Positions 1 to 10,150 of a stretch of 64,000 nucleotides of DNA are shown here, in pieces; position 1 is the stretch's first letter, and the number at the start of each line of letters is the position of its first letter. A program made the translations under genes and the position numbers. The stretch is from Panicum virgatum. Taxonomy: Eukaryota > Streptophyta > Magnoliopsida > Poales > Poaceae. The DNA lies in contig NC_053149.1 of assembly GCF_016808335.1 (NCBI RefSeq), positions 629,596-693,595 on the forward strand, in the 5' to 3' direction. Under the pieces are notes generated by a model that saw only the letters and a program-made list of their open reading frames with translations, ran no database searches and was not told the DNA's origin.

Positions 1-968
1 CTTTTGCCCATTCGGACATCTCCACCGCTTGCGTCAACATTCATGTCGTCGTGCTCCTGAGCTTCTGGCTCAGTGGTGAAGTGGGACTCATGTTGACCTT
101 TTTCTTTCTTGCTCTGCTAAAAAAGGTCAACCAGGTGACTGGGGGTGCGGCATTTATGGGACCAATGTCCCTTTGTCCCGCATCTGTAACATTCACCTTG
201 CTCCTCCTCGCTATGGTCACCTTTTTCCTTCTTGGGTTCGGTTCTACCCTTGGGCTTTCCCTTTCCTTTGCCTTTGAAAATGGCACCTCTTTTCCCTTTC
301 CACTTCCCCTTTCCACGGCCCCTTTTGTGGTTGCGAGAGCTCTCAGCATCATTGGCGTGTGCTTCAAGCAGAGCCATGGAACCAGTGGGCCGGACAGAAT
401 GATTGTTCATAAGAACCTCTTTCTGTTATTCAGCGACAGACAATACCTCGCTCAGCTCAGAGTACTTAGTGTACTTTGAGTTCCTGTATTGCTGTTGCAG
501 AACAATGTTTCCGGGGTGGAAGGTGGATAGAGTTTTCTCGATCATATCAGCGTCTGTGATCTTCTGGCCACAGAGACGCATCTTAGTCACAATCCTGTGT
601 AAAGCAGAGTTATACGCTGCCACAGACTTAAAGTCTTGGAAGCGCAGGGTGATCCAGTCTTGTTGTGCCCTTGGGAGCACAATCGACCGCTGCTGGCTGA
701 AGCGGTCCTTCAGGGACTACCATAAAACCAATGGATCCCTCTCCGTCATGTACTCAGACTTCAGGTCTGGGTGGAGATGGTGTCGCAAAAAGTACAACGC
801 CTTTGCTTTATCAGGTTTTGTGCGTTCATCCTTGCCAGCTTCAGGCTGGACGATGGTATGATCGAGGCCCATGCTGTCGAGTTTGATCTCGATGTCGGTA
901 GCCCAAGTGAGGTAGTTGCTGCCGTCCATAGCAAGCGCATCGAACTCCCTCTTTGCGATATCCGACAT
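1..968 (-). pseudogene. Ty1/copia retrotransposon gag fragment (broken, runs off left edge)
   Basis: Reading leftward from an ATG at 968, the frame gives a copia-type Gag: an N-terminal UBN2-like region beginning MSDIAKREFDAL, a middle segment containing WITLRFQDFKSVAAYNSAL, a basic Lys/Gly-rich stretch, and a CCHC zinc knuckle (CYRCGTKGHWSHKC) near 145-185. Gag coats the element RNA in a cytoplasmic particle. There is no frameshift across this span, but three in-frame nonsense codons occur (TAG 719-717, TAA 428-426, TAG 119-117), so the copy is dead. Protease, integrase and RT would lie beyond the left edge. The GCN/AAG-rich linker after the middle domain is normal for these Gags. Lineage within Copia is not resolved. 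Confidence 0.85.
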
Positions 969-1480
969 GCCTGCACAGTTAATGCACAGAATTAATGTCG
1001 GTGCATAATCTTCAGGGTTATGACTAAGTATAGTCTTCAGGACTATACAAAAATTTTCCAGGTGCAATCTTCAGGATTGCTTTGCAATTAAGTAAATATA
1101 TAAATTGCAATAAAGTAAATTCACAAAAATTAAATAAATGCAAGAAAATAAATTGTAGTAATTTATAATATGCAATAAAAGTAAATATAGTGGGCTTCAG
1201 GCCACTAAATTCCCACGGACTTCGGGCCAGGTATTTGGATATTTTAGTGGGGCCCAATGCGAGCCGGAGCTGGCGGCTGAGGCCAGGCGGGGCTCGGCGG
1301 CCGCGCCGCCTGCCGGTGGCCATGTCGCGGTGCCTACCCTTCTGGGGTCAAGCCCGATCTGCGCGCACGTCCTCATGACGGCTACGATTCGGCACTTCAG
1401 GGCCGACGGCGAGCGGAGGTAGAACCATCCTAACATCACCGCAAGTTGCTCCCGCGGTGGGGATTTGGTACTTCAGTGCC
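461..1480. repeat. Array of short hairpins with a constant TTCAG loop
   Basis: At least eight short inverted repeats have different stems but the same pentaloop TTCAG on the plus strand (CTGAA in the sense of the retroelement): 704-718, 755-769, 835-849, 1004-1022, 1028-1048, 1064-1080, 1188-1207 and 1389-1406. The best is 1028-1048, with an 8-bp perfect stem GTATAGTC/GACTATAC. Others have perfect stems CAGAC/GTCTG (755), CCAGC/GCTGG (835) and GCAATC/GATTGC (1064). The copies at 1188 and 1389 each contain one bulged base. Related forms with other loops starting with TT lie at 461-475 (TTAGT) and 624-636 (TTAAA), and a TTCA-loop form at 1467-1480. They span leader and gag coding sequence. Confidence 0.8.
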
Positions 1481-1900
1481 GATTTGGTCCTTCACCTAGA
1501 GGCACGAGGACACAAAGTGGAGAGGGAATGGAGTTTGTATTGCTTTCACTTTTTAACCACCCTCAATTGATGAAAGGGACCTCCTATTTATAGGAGAAGA
1601 GACCCATGTATACAGTGTGAACTCGTTGATTTCTTCTTCAACAAGCTTCGTTGACTTCTTCTTCAACAGGCTTCATTTAATTGGCCACCATCAAAGTCTC
1701 TTTTGTTCATATACTATAGCTTAGACTTTGATTCATAACAGCTTCTTCCACGGATCAACAATTTATAGACAACCTACCACAGAGTTCCCATTGACTCGTT
1801 CACAATATGGTTTATCGTTTCATCATTTTCAACAAATAAATTCATTTAAGCAACGATAAATCTAGGTGGTTAACAAATGCAAGCATGGGTATACAATAAA
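969..1900 (-). mobile_element. Copia leader and LTR region of the same element (boundaries unresolved)
   Basis: This stretch lies upstream of the gag ATG on the minus strand and should hold the untranslated leader and 5' LTR. A canonical TATAAATA promoter box is present on the minus strand at 1592-1585, inside a short inverted context (CTCCTA...TAGGAG). I could not find a TGGTATCAGAGC-type primer-binding site or a convincing TG...CA pair, so the LTR limits are approximate. The region is studded with small TTCAG-loop hairpins, described separately. Confidence 0.5.
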
Positions 1901-2142
1901 ATTAAAATATTTGCGTTACACCTAAGATATCTAACTTCTAATCTTACTATGTTATATTTCTCAACTGAAATAAACACCTAATGGTATCATTTTATTTCAC
2001 AGGTCCTACTGCTTGTGCGCTAAAGGTGCACCTACTTTCTAGTTAACTGGTACATCTACATGATCTAGTAATTTTCCTTAGAGACATGCAATCTTATATT
2101 TACATGAGACATGACCACTATTAGGTCTTCAAGGATAAGTTG

Positions 2143-2144
<2 letters not shown>

Positions 2145-2235
<91 letters not shown>
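2145..2235. repeat. (CT)n microsatellite
   Basis: An uninterrupted CT dinucleotide run of about 91 bp. No gene is visible in the surrounding 1900-2880, which is AT-rich intergenic DNA. Confidence 0.98.
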
Positions 2236-2238
<3 letters not shown>

Positions 2239-2886
2239 TATTTACACCCACCTTCTATTACTACTAGCAAAAATAATCGTTAAAATAGTAGCCATAGATA
2301 AATAGCTCAATCATTAAGAAATAGTATCATGGTTGCTAAACCATGCATGTCGATATGCTCATTACTCCCTCGTACACGTATATATATGATAATCATATAT
2401 GTATACTTTGTGTTTTCTTATATATTAATGGAAGTGGGTAATTTAGAAATGTATAGGGAATACTTTATTTGGGTCAATCCTTTTAATTATACAATGGTAA
2501 AGGTGTGTAATTTAGGTGCAAGTCAATACTGTTACTTTAGTTTTGTTTCAAATAATAACAAAATAGTTGGGTAATTTAATTACACACCTTTTATGATTTT
2601 CAAAAGAATGTAGTGCCCATAATGGTACATATGCGGGTAATTTAAATGCTAATTCATTTATGTGTTACTATAGGCTATTTTTTAAACAATAATGGCAGAG
2701 GAGCATATTAAGGGGTTATTTTCATATTGCCAAGCGTGCGTAACAATCTAGATGTCTCTTTAGCCTGTGGTTATTTTAGGTTGTTATTCATGATGGTAAA
2801 GGCTGGTGCTTCAGAAACAAATTAGATGTAATGTCTTTTTTTTATCAAGAATGACTAAGACGATCTACAAATCCGATGGTTACGAT

Positions 2887-3421
2887 CGCTACCGGAAACC
2901 GGCTATTTGCCGAGTGTCCGACACTTTGCCGTGAGCATTATTTCAGGCACTCGGCAAACAAGCAGTTTGCCGAGTGTTTTTACAAGAGCACTCGGTAAAG
3001 GCTCTTTCCTGTGCACCATGGAGAGTCCCTTTGCCGAGTGCTCGTGTGTTTGCCGAGTGTCTAGGTTGAGGCACTCAGTAAAGGTTGCATTTTTTTTTAC
3101 CGAGTGTTTTTACCTTGACACTCAGCAAAGGAGGGGGATTTGCCGAGTGTCATACCTTGGGGACTCGGCAAAGAGGGAGGCTTTATCGAGTGCCTTGCGG
3201 TCATGGGCTCATGGCACTCAGCAATGCCTTCGTCACCATCATTTGGTCTACCCCTACTTTTTTGCTGAGAGCCATCTGAGTGCCTGACAAAAAGCTCTCG
3301 GCAAAGCTCTCTTTGCTATCACTTTGGTTGTCGTTTGATCTATGCCAAAGGCGGCACATGGCAAACCCTTTGCCGAGTGTAATAGAGCTGTTGCCGAGTG
3401 CCTTGCCTGTATCCCATAGTG
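2887..3421. mobile_element. Mini-CACTA (En/Spm) element, 535 bp, TSD GAT
   Basis: The left end reads CGCTACCGGAAACCGG (a CACTA terminus with one A-to-G change) and the right end, read inward on the other strand, reads CACTATGGGATACAGG. The two agree at 11 of 16 positions. The element is flanked by a 3-bp target duplication GAT (2884-2886 and 3422-3424). The interior is dominated by direct and inverted copies of TTTGCCGAGTG, the subterminal repeat typical of grass CACTA families, at about a dozen sites. No transposase is present, so it would depend on enzymes supplied in trans. Confidence 0.85.
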
Positions 3422-3424
3422 GAT

Positions 3425-4399
3425 ATGTTTCATGAATTTTAAAAATTTTCGGCTTCTCTAATATTGTGTTCAAGTGCATTTCGGGAAAGCTAGAAAACAA
3501 ATAATTAGTAACAGTAAGATAAAATTATAGCCGCTAGGGATCGGAGAAGACAGCAGGAAACAAAGCTAGGACCGGCGTGCAACGACAACCACGCAAACAA
3601 GAGATTGGTACGGTGATGAGTGCCGTGCAAATGACACATGCATACTGTATATGCATGATGGCCTTACATATTATTATATATATATGATGACGGGAAGAAG
3701 ACAAGTGATTACTGTACGTACATGATGGCCTTGCTGCTGCTGTGCTGCATCCTGCCGCAGTAGTAGTAAGCTAATAATAATAAGTAAATATATATTAGAA
3801 GGCACAAGGCAATGCAACAAGAGGACACAATGCAATGCAAATGCAAGAGAGACCGGACCGGAGGAGACACCACGTACAGCACAGGACAAGGACATGATGG
3901 GCATAGTCGCCCCCTCTACCTCCAGCTGATATATATGATATGCATGGACACTGTCGGTCCCTCCCTTCCGGTCTTTGCATTTGGCTGTAATAATACACTT
4001 TATTAGCTAATTTGTACTGTGTGATGAACATGCATATTTGTACTCAAAGTTGTGTTGTTTTGCAATTTTAGTAAATCTTTAGCAAATAACATTATATATT
4101 TCGTAAGAGAAATAATTAAGGTTAAAATCTATTTTGCAGGACTTTTCCTTTTCTAAAATATGCCATCTCTGAACGTAGGGTGCATATTTTATTTGGCTCA
4201 AAACAAACCCACCAAGTCAGATCTATATATCCTTGGAAAATCTAGATTCATTATTTGTTCTTTATATATTTTTCACCCATTTACACACGCGGTCTCCTTT
4301 TACTCCATTGGAAATCATTGGTTTGTACTACATATGTGCTTTCAGTTAATTAGTTGGAGGCGGGTGGTTACTAGCCGGCCGCATGTAAAAGTAGTTTTG
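3425..4399. other. Intergenic DNA, no feature seen
   Basis: AT-rich sequence with short ATAT runs. I see no coding potential, terminal repeats or RNA gene. Confidence 0.6.
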
Positions 4400-4402
4400 T
4401 AA

Positions 4403-5367
4403 GAGCATCTCTAAGAGCTCTTGTAAACCTATTTAGATTTGTAAAAATAGAAAATTTATGGGAAAAAACTCAATCCAACAGTATTTATATCCACCTCTCT
4501 TTTCTATCTGGTTTTGTATCCCCTCCTCTCCGCTGAGCATTTTTGCAATGCGCCACCGCTAGCCATCTCCTTCCTGGCACGTGCTCCCTTTTTCCCGCGG
4601 CGCCTTCTTCCTCCGCCAGGCCTCCCGCCGGCGCATCCTCCCTTCGTCGGCGTCTTGTCGGAGTCCGGCGAGAAGGCGGTGGTGGCCGCGAGCGGATGCC
4701 GGCGTGGAGGCCCCAGCGGGCGCATCAGAGGCCGACGCGAGGCACGAAGCTGAGTCGGAGTTCGGCATGGAGGGCGGCCGTGGCGGTGAGCGGAGGCCAG
4801 CGTGGAGGGCGGTGAGCAGAGTCCGGCGCAAGCCCCATTCGCGGGCGAGAGCTCTGCGGCCGCGAGCGAGCGCCGCCGCCGCCTCTCATGGGGAGCTCCA
4901 TCGCCGGCCACGTTCGCGAGCAGCACTGGAGGCAGGGGCCGAGCTCGCGCACCGGTGCTGGAGTTCGATTCGTCAGCAGTAGAGCTTGATTCGTCGCCTC
5001 CGCCACCCCTCCTTCTCCGGCGAGGCCGCGAGGGGCCGCCGTCGAGCGCCGCCCCCGTTCCGGCCGTCCCGGGCCGCCGCCGTCCCGGGCCGCCGTCGAG
5101 AGCTGCCCCCGCCTCCGGTCCCTGCCCCCGCCGTCTCGCTGCACCGGCCGCGGCGCAGGCGAGGAGGAGGGCGGCGGTGCGGCAGCTCACCCAGAAGATA
5201 AGGAAATGAGTATGACATGCGGGGTCCACTGCCTTGGTAATATATGAGAGTGCAGTTTTAAAAGATCTGTTGGTTTACCCACTCTATAGGAGGTCTTTTA
5301 TCCTTTTACAAAACTTGTAAAAATTTTAAATTTAGCAAAGATTATACAAGAGCTTTTGGAAATGCTC
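4403..5367. mobile_element. PIF/Harbinger (Tourist-like) element with GC-rich cargo, 965 bp, TSD TAA
   Basis: Terminal inverted repeats are visible: left GAGCATCTCTAAGAGCTCTT and, on the other strand, right GAGCATTTCCAAAAGCTCTT. Similarity continues into AT-rich subterminal arms. The direct repeat TAA flanks both ends (4400-4402 and 5368-5370), as expected for PIF/Harbinger insertion. Between about 4500 and 5220 the AT-rich arms give way to very GC-rich, CpG-rich sequence resembling a grass first exon or 5' UTR. Open frames there exist on both strands and look like base-composition artefacts. No transposase is encoded. Confidence 0.8.
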
Positions 5368-5370
5368 TAA

Positions 5371-6361
5371 GAGATCTTGTATTTTGAGTGAGCTAGCTAA
5401 AACAGAAAAAGAAGATAAAAAAACTTTCTTGTATCCTCGTTTTCTATCAAAAGGGTGCCGCTGGGCATTTTTGGCTAGCGCTGAGCGCTAGCCATCTTTT
5501 TTTGGATTTTGGAGAAGCTATTGGATTTCATTCTTTTTTTCTAGTTGTTTCGTTTTACATAATAGCTATATCAAGATTTTAGCTATCTATAGATATAAGA
5601 GCTATGCTTAGCCAAGTTATTAATAATAAGATGCATGCCCGCCGTTCCGGATCGAGTCTACAGATCTATCTATGGATGCTGTTAATAAGGCGTCGCAGAA
5701 GAGGCGTGCAAGCTGCTGCAGGTGGGCTCACGCTCCTGATCTTCTTCCTCCTTGAGCAGCGGCGGCCAAAGTTTCAGGGACGAGGGCTGTTGGGGTTCCG
5801 TTGGCCGCCGGACGGTGTTTGAAGAGGAAGTGGGGGTGAGGCTGCCGGCAGACGGCGGTGGTCGGGAAGACGACTTGTGGGCGGAAATTAGGCAGGGGAG
5901 ACGAACGAGACGCTGTCGGATAGTACGTGGACGGGTGCTTGGCGGTGAATCCGATAGCCGGAGCCGCTGAGCGGAAGCGAGCCGCAGCCCGCAGCAGATG
6001 GGCCTGCTGCCTGCCATGCATGCTGCTGCTCATGGTCGCACCTGTTTGTTACTCAAGCAGCAGCCAGCCCTTTTGTCGCACTGCAGCAGTACTACTGGCG
6101 CCCCTGGCCTACTTAACTGCAAGTATTTCCCTCCCACGTCGTGTAAGTGTATACATGTCTCCCTGGCCTACTGCAACCATTTTTCTTACAAACATCAAAT
6201 CAAACCGGCCCAAACCACCACCATTGCATGTCGCAATCAGACCAAACCAAGCTTCATGCAATTTTAAACCAAAACATCAACAGTTTCTCAAAACGATCTA
6301 CTAATGGTGACCAATGGTGCCAAGCACACATGTGCGTATGTGCATAAGGGTTGTCCAGAGC
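5371..6361. other. Intergenic DNA with one strong hairpin
   Basis: No gene is supported. A near-perfect hairpin lies at 5473-5493 (9-bp stem GGCTAGCGC with its complement, loop TGA). Open frames on both strands at 5680-6030 are GC-rich and do not resemble a protein I know; they may be a captured gene fragment. Confidence 0.5.
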
Positions 6362-6366
6362 AAAAC

Positions 6367-7714
6367 TGTAAGCGCATTTGCCCCCCTAAGTGAGTTTTGA
6401 TGATAATGACACGCACAATTAAGGAGCTAATGTGTTTATTGAGTTATGAGCAGGATTTAAAATCATTGAAATTGAAAAGAGCAAGTATCGACGTTAAATT
6501 CGCTTGAGGAACGGTGCATGAGCTCCATTGACGAGTTTTATTAATTTCTATTTTGAATTTGAGTATAGGAAGCACCGTACTATTAAGAGGGACACGAAAC
6601 TACGGTTTGGAGATGCTATAGTGTTTAGAAAAGAAACTTTCAAACCATTTCTCGACACGATGCACACACGGGCACTAAAACAGAAAAACTTAGTAGGGGT
6701 CGGAAGTTCCGACCCCCATCGGAAGTGTCCCGTCTCATCCGACAATAGGTCCTCGGTCAGCTGTTTTTGACTGGGTCGGAAGTTCCGACCCCCCTTCTCG
6801 GAGGTCCTGTGTAGTTTTCGACAAACCCCTCTCGGCAGTTTGAAAATGAACTGGTCGGAAGTTCCGACCCTGGGTCGGAAGTTCCGATAAGCACATAAAA
6901 CTTCAGCAACGGCTAGTTTTTTAGGTGGTGCTATAAATACCCCCTCTATTCAGTGTTGCTGACTTTACTCGAACCTCACTCTCTCTCAAGCTTCCAAAAC
7001 ACCTCCCCAACCCTTTCAAGTGCCAAATCCTTGAGTGGATCCAAGCAAGGGCTTTGGTGTGAGCTAGATTCGTGATTGAGCTTGAGTCTTTGACCTAGAG
7101 TGAGCAGCCACGTTCTTCTCAAGGCGCTAGAAGCATCTCCATCCGGCGATTCGCGTTTGTTACTCTTGGAGCTTGCTCCTAGACGGTTCGGCGTCGCCCG
7201 CGGAGCGCCCTCTCGTGTGTGAGCGCCCCGGGAAGTTTGTATCACCCCGTCCTTTGTGGACAAGAGCTAGTGAGTACTCAATCCTCCTAAGTGGTGGACT
7301 GGGTGAGAATAAGGGTTATAGGGCAACCCGGCTCTTTGTGAGCTCCTCAACGGAGATGTAGCATCCTTTATGGGTGTGAACTTCGGGAACAAACCTTTGT
7401 GTCATCTACTTTGCTTGTTCATACTTGTTCTTGTTGACCTAGAATTTAATTTGACCCGATCTACTCTCTTGAGTTGTTCTAGTGCACAAGATCACTTGCA
7501 GGGTGCTCTACTACGTACTGGTGAACTTTTGATTCATATAGTTTTTTGCAATTTCATATTTAGTTTTGAAATTAGTTCAATTCATAGTATAGGGGTCGGA
7601 ACTTTCTACAGTGGGTCGGAAGTTCCGACAGGACTAATTTCTGCGAAGAATTTTTCAAGTTTTGCAGGTTCGCCTATTCAAAACCCCCCCTCTAGGCATC
7701 ACCAAGATCCTTTC
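6367..7714 (+). mobile_element. Solo LTR of a Sirevirus-type Copia element, TSD AAAAC
   Basis: The unit begins TGTAAGCGC and ends ATCCTTTCA, with a perfect 5-bp target duplication AAAAC at 6362-6366 and 7715-7719. No primer-binding site, polypurine tract or coding region is attached, so this is a solo LTR left by LTR-LTR recombination. It is collinear with the Sirevirus LTR at 35648: a similar opening (CCCCTAAGTGAGTTTT), a TATA box TATAAATA at 6932-6939 followed by CCCC, and a similar end (CCCCTCTAGGCATC). It carries several copies of the palindrome GTCGGAAGTTCCGAC (about 6700, 6775, 6853, 6872, 7616), a feature of Sirevirus LTRs. Confidence 0.92.
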
Positions 7715-7719
7715 AAAAA

Positions 7720-9585
7720 CGCCTACAAATGCTTTCATAATCGTAATGTCTCAACTGAGTTTCTGATCGATTTCAACATAGCAGCATCCAAACCAAACCA
7801 AACTATTTTCTTTCTAAAACCAAACCAAATCAAACTAATATCTAGAGCAACCATTTCCCACCAAACTAAATGGGGACCGAAGCAAAATCCAAACTGCTCA
7901 ACTCGGTTCACACCCAAACCATTAGCAGCATGATACATATGCTGTGCGGTAATATTATACACGCTGCTCGATCGCTTCTAATACCCACACACATCCTACT
8001 CTCTCTATATACAATTTATATATAGAGAGAGAGGGAATGAAATATATGGGCCCGATCACCACGTGCTATGTTTCTTACTACCAGGTGCATGTCACCTCGG
8101 ATATATGAAAAGCTCACCTTATTAGTTCCTGGACATTTAGGCAATTAGACGGGTTCAGTCAGGTCAACAACCAACTTTCAAATGGCACACTCTCTGCTGG
8201 GTGTCAGAGGGTCTCAAATTTTTGTCTAGATGATCTAAGAGCCCAATCCTAAAAAGGGCGGGCTCTTATCTTATATAATTTTAAGAAAAAAAATTATATA
8301 AAAAGATATATAAGAGCTCAGTTGGATGGTGAAGTGAGCACCACGGTTATATGATCCGGCTGTTACCATCCCTATTTGTGTGTACACACATAAAAACATA
8401 TATCGCAAAATCTAAATTAAGAAGGTTCTTGATTTAGCTTAATTCGAGAGCCTTTCTGATATATAGTATAGGAGAAATGAAAAGAGGTTCCAGAAGCTAA
8501 AAGAAAAATATAGAAGTAACAAATTAAATGGAAAAACGGAAGTAATTCAATCTCTTCTTCTATGATGACCTCTTCTTCTCCACCCCCTCCCCCCATCTAG
8601 ATGGAGGAGGAGGGCAAGGGGAATGGGAGGGAGAGAAGTTGAGGCGAGGCGGAAGCTGTTGGGGGGCAGGGGGCACCATTGCGGAAGGACATGATACACC
8701 GCAGGCAGGGCGTGGAGGAAGACCAGTGGAATTGTTTCGTGAAGAGGGCTAAATGGATAGGATGGATGGAGCGTGGAAAGAAAGGAGAGGGTTCTTGATG
8801 GGTGTTTAACAGGGGAACACTCTCTGGGTAGATACTAGGGGTGGGTCTAGGATTTGGAATGTGGGTATTCAAAATTTCAAATGGTGTAATTTTTTTTAAC
8901 AGCCCAATGTAAGTATTAATACCACATTTTTTTGCGAGGAAAGTATTAATAGCACATAATTGAGTACAACAATATAAATTGGTCATAAGTTGAAATTGTT
9001 CAACATATAGATAACAAATGTACTAAGTGATCAACAAATCAAAGTGGGAATAACTCAAACAAATAGAGGATAAAATTCTAAAATAACAAATGGTATTAAT
9101 GTACTATGCTAAATCGATTTTTGACCATACTAGATAGCAAGTGTTTTTGAATATGAACTATGCAGGATATATAGTAGTAAAGAAGAGAAACCGATATAGC
9201 ATACGAATATATGATGGAAGTGTGGCACTATATATTTGGACCAGATCAAGTTATGATACTATTAGGTTACTTTAATTTTTTTAGAGACAAGTGAAGGTAC
9301 ATGTATATGTAGTATGATTGGTCAGGTACAGCCGTACAGGAATATCACATTTCAAACTAAATACATTTTATCACGTTATTCAATCATGTGCAATTATTTG
9401 TATATTGCGCAATAAATAAAAATCGAAAAGGACACAATTTGCTTGGGCAAGTTGGTATATATGGTCAAATTTTGCCGGACGGCAGGCACTGAGATACGGT
9501 ATAGAGAGAGAGACAGAGAGAGAAACGCTAGTTGCTACTAACAAACAGTGTCTGCCAGCCAGCCGGTGGTGTACAATAATGTACG

Positions 9586-9589
<4 letters not shown>
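7720..9589. other. Intergenic DNA upstream of G2
   Basis: No gene is supported. An imperfect AT-rich inverted repeat lies around 8262-8323 (TTATATAATTTT and its complement), possibly a degraded short MITE. The rest is AT-rich unique-looking sequence. Confidence 0.5.

Positions 9590-9629
<40 letters not shown>
9590..9629. repeat. (GA)n microsatellite upstream of G2
   Basis: A GA dinucleotide run of about 40 bp, roughly 520 bp before the G2 start codon and followed by G- and A-rich sequence. It probably lies in the promoter or long 5' leader. GA tracts are common plant promoter elements; no function is shown here. Confidence 0.95.
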
Positions 9630-9634
<5 letters not shown>

Positions 9635-10150
9635 CGTTGGCGGGCATTGCCGCCCACAAAGCAAAGCAAGTGGGGGGGGGGAGAGAGAAAGCGCGCGCTT
9701 ATTATTTGTGGTGGATATGCGTCCTCCTGTCCTGGCCCTAATACTCCAAAATCACCACCAAACTAGTCTTGTAGCCAGTACTTCCATTGCTCTCCTCATC
9801 TATCCCTTAGCTTCCTGCTCTTCCTCTTTCCCCTCTTCTCTTGCAGCTGCGTGCTCTATCCATTAGCAGCCGGCCGGCCAGCAGAGATCTCCATCCCAGC
9901 TAGCTCATCAGCTTGCTTGGCACTTGCTTGTGATCGATTCTCTTTCTCTTGTGTTAGTTCTTGCCAGAGATTACCATCAGAATTATATATCGAGAGAGCT
10001 GTTAGCTGATTGTTGTTGGATCTCTACTCGCTCGCTCGCTAGGCGGCCTCTAATTAGATTAAATTAAGAAGGCCAGGTATTACTAGATCGATCGACTAGC
10101 TAGCTATCTAATAAGCAGCAGGGCAGGTGGATTATCATATCATATCATCG

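Noticed and set aside
4504..5229. 241-aa frame and partners within the Harbinger cargo
   Set aside because: Six overlapping frames are all open because the region is CpG-rich; no recognisable domain was found.
9548..9866. Arg/Glu repeat peptides over the GA tract
   Set aside because: They are translations of a microsatellite.
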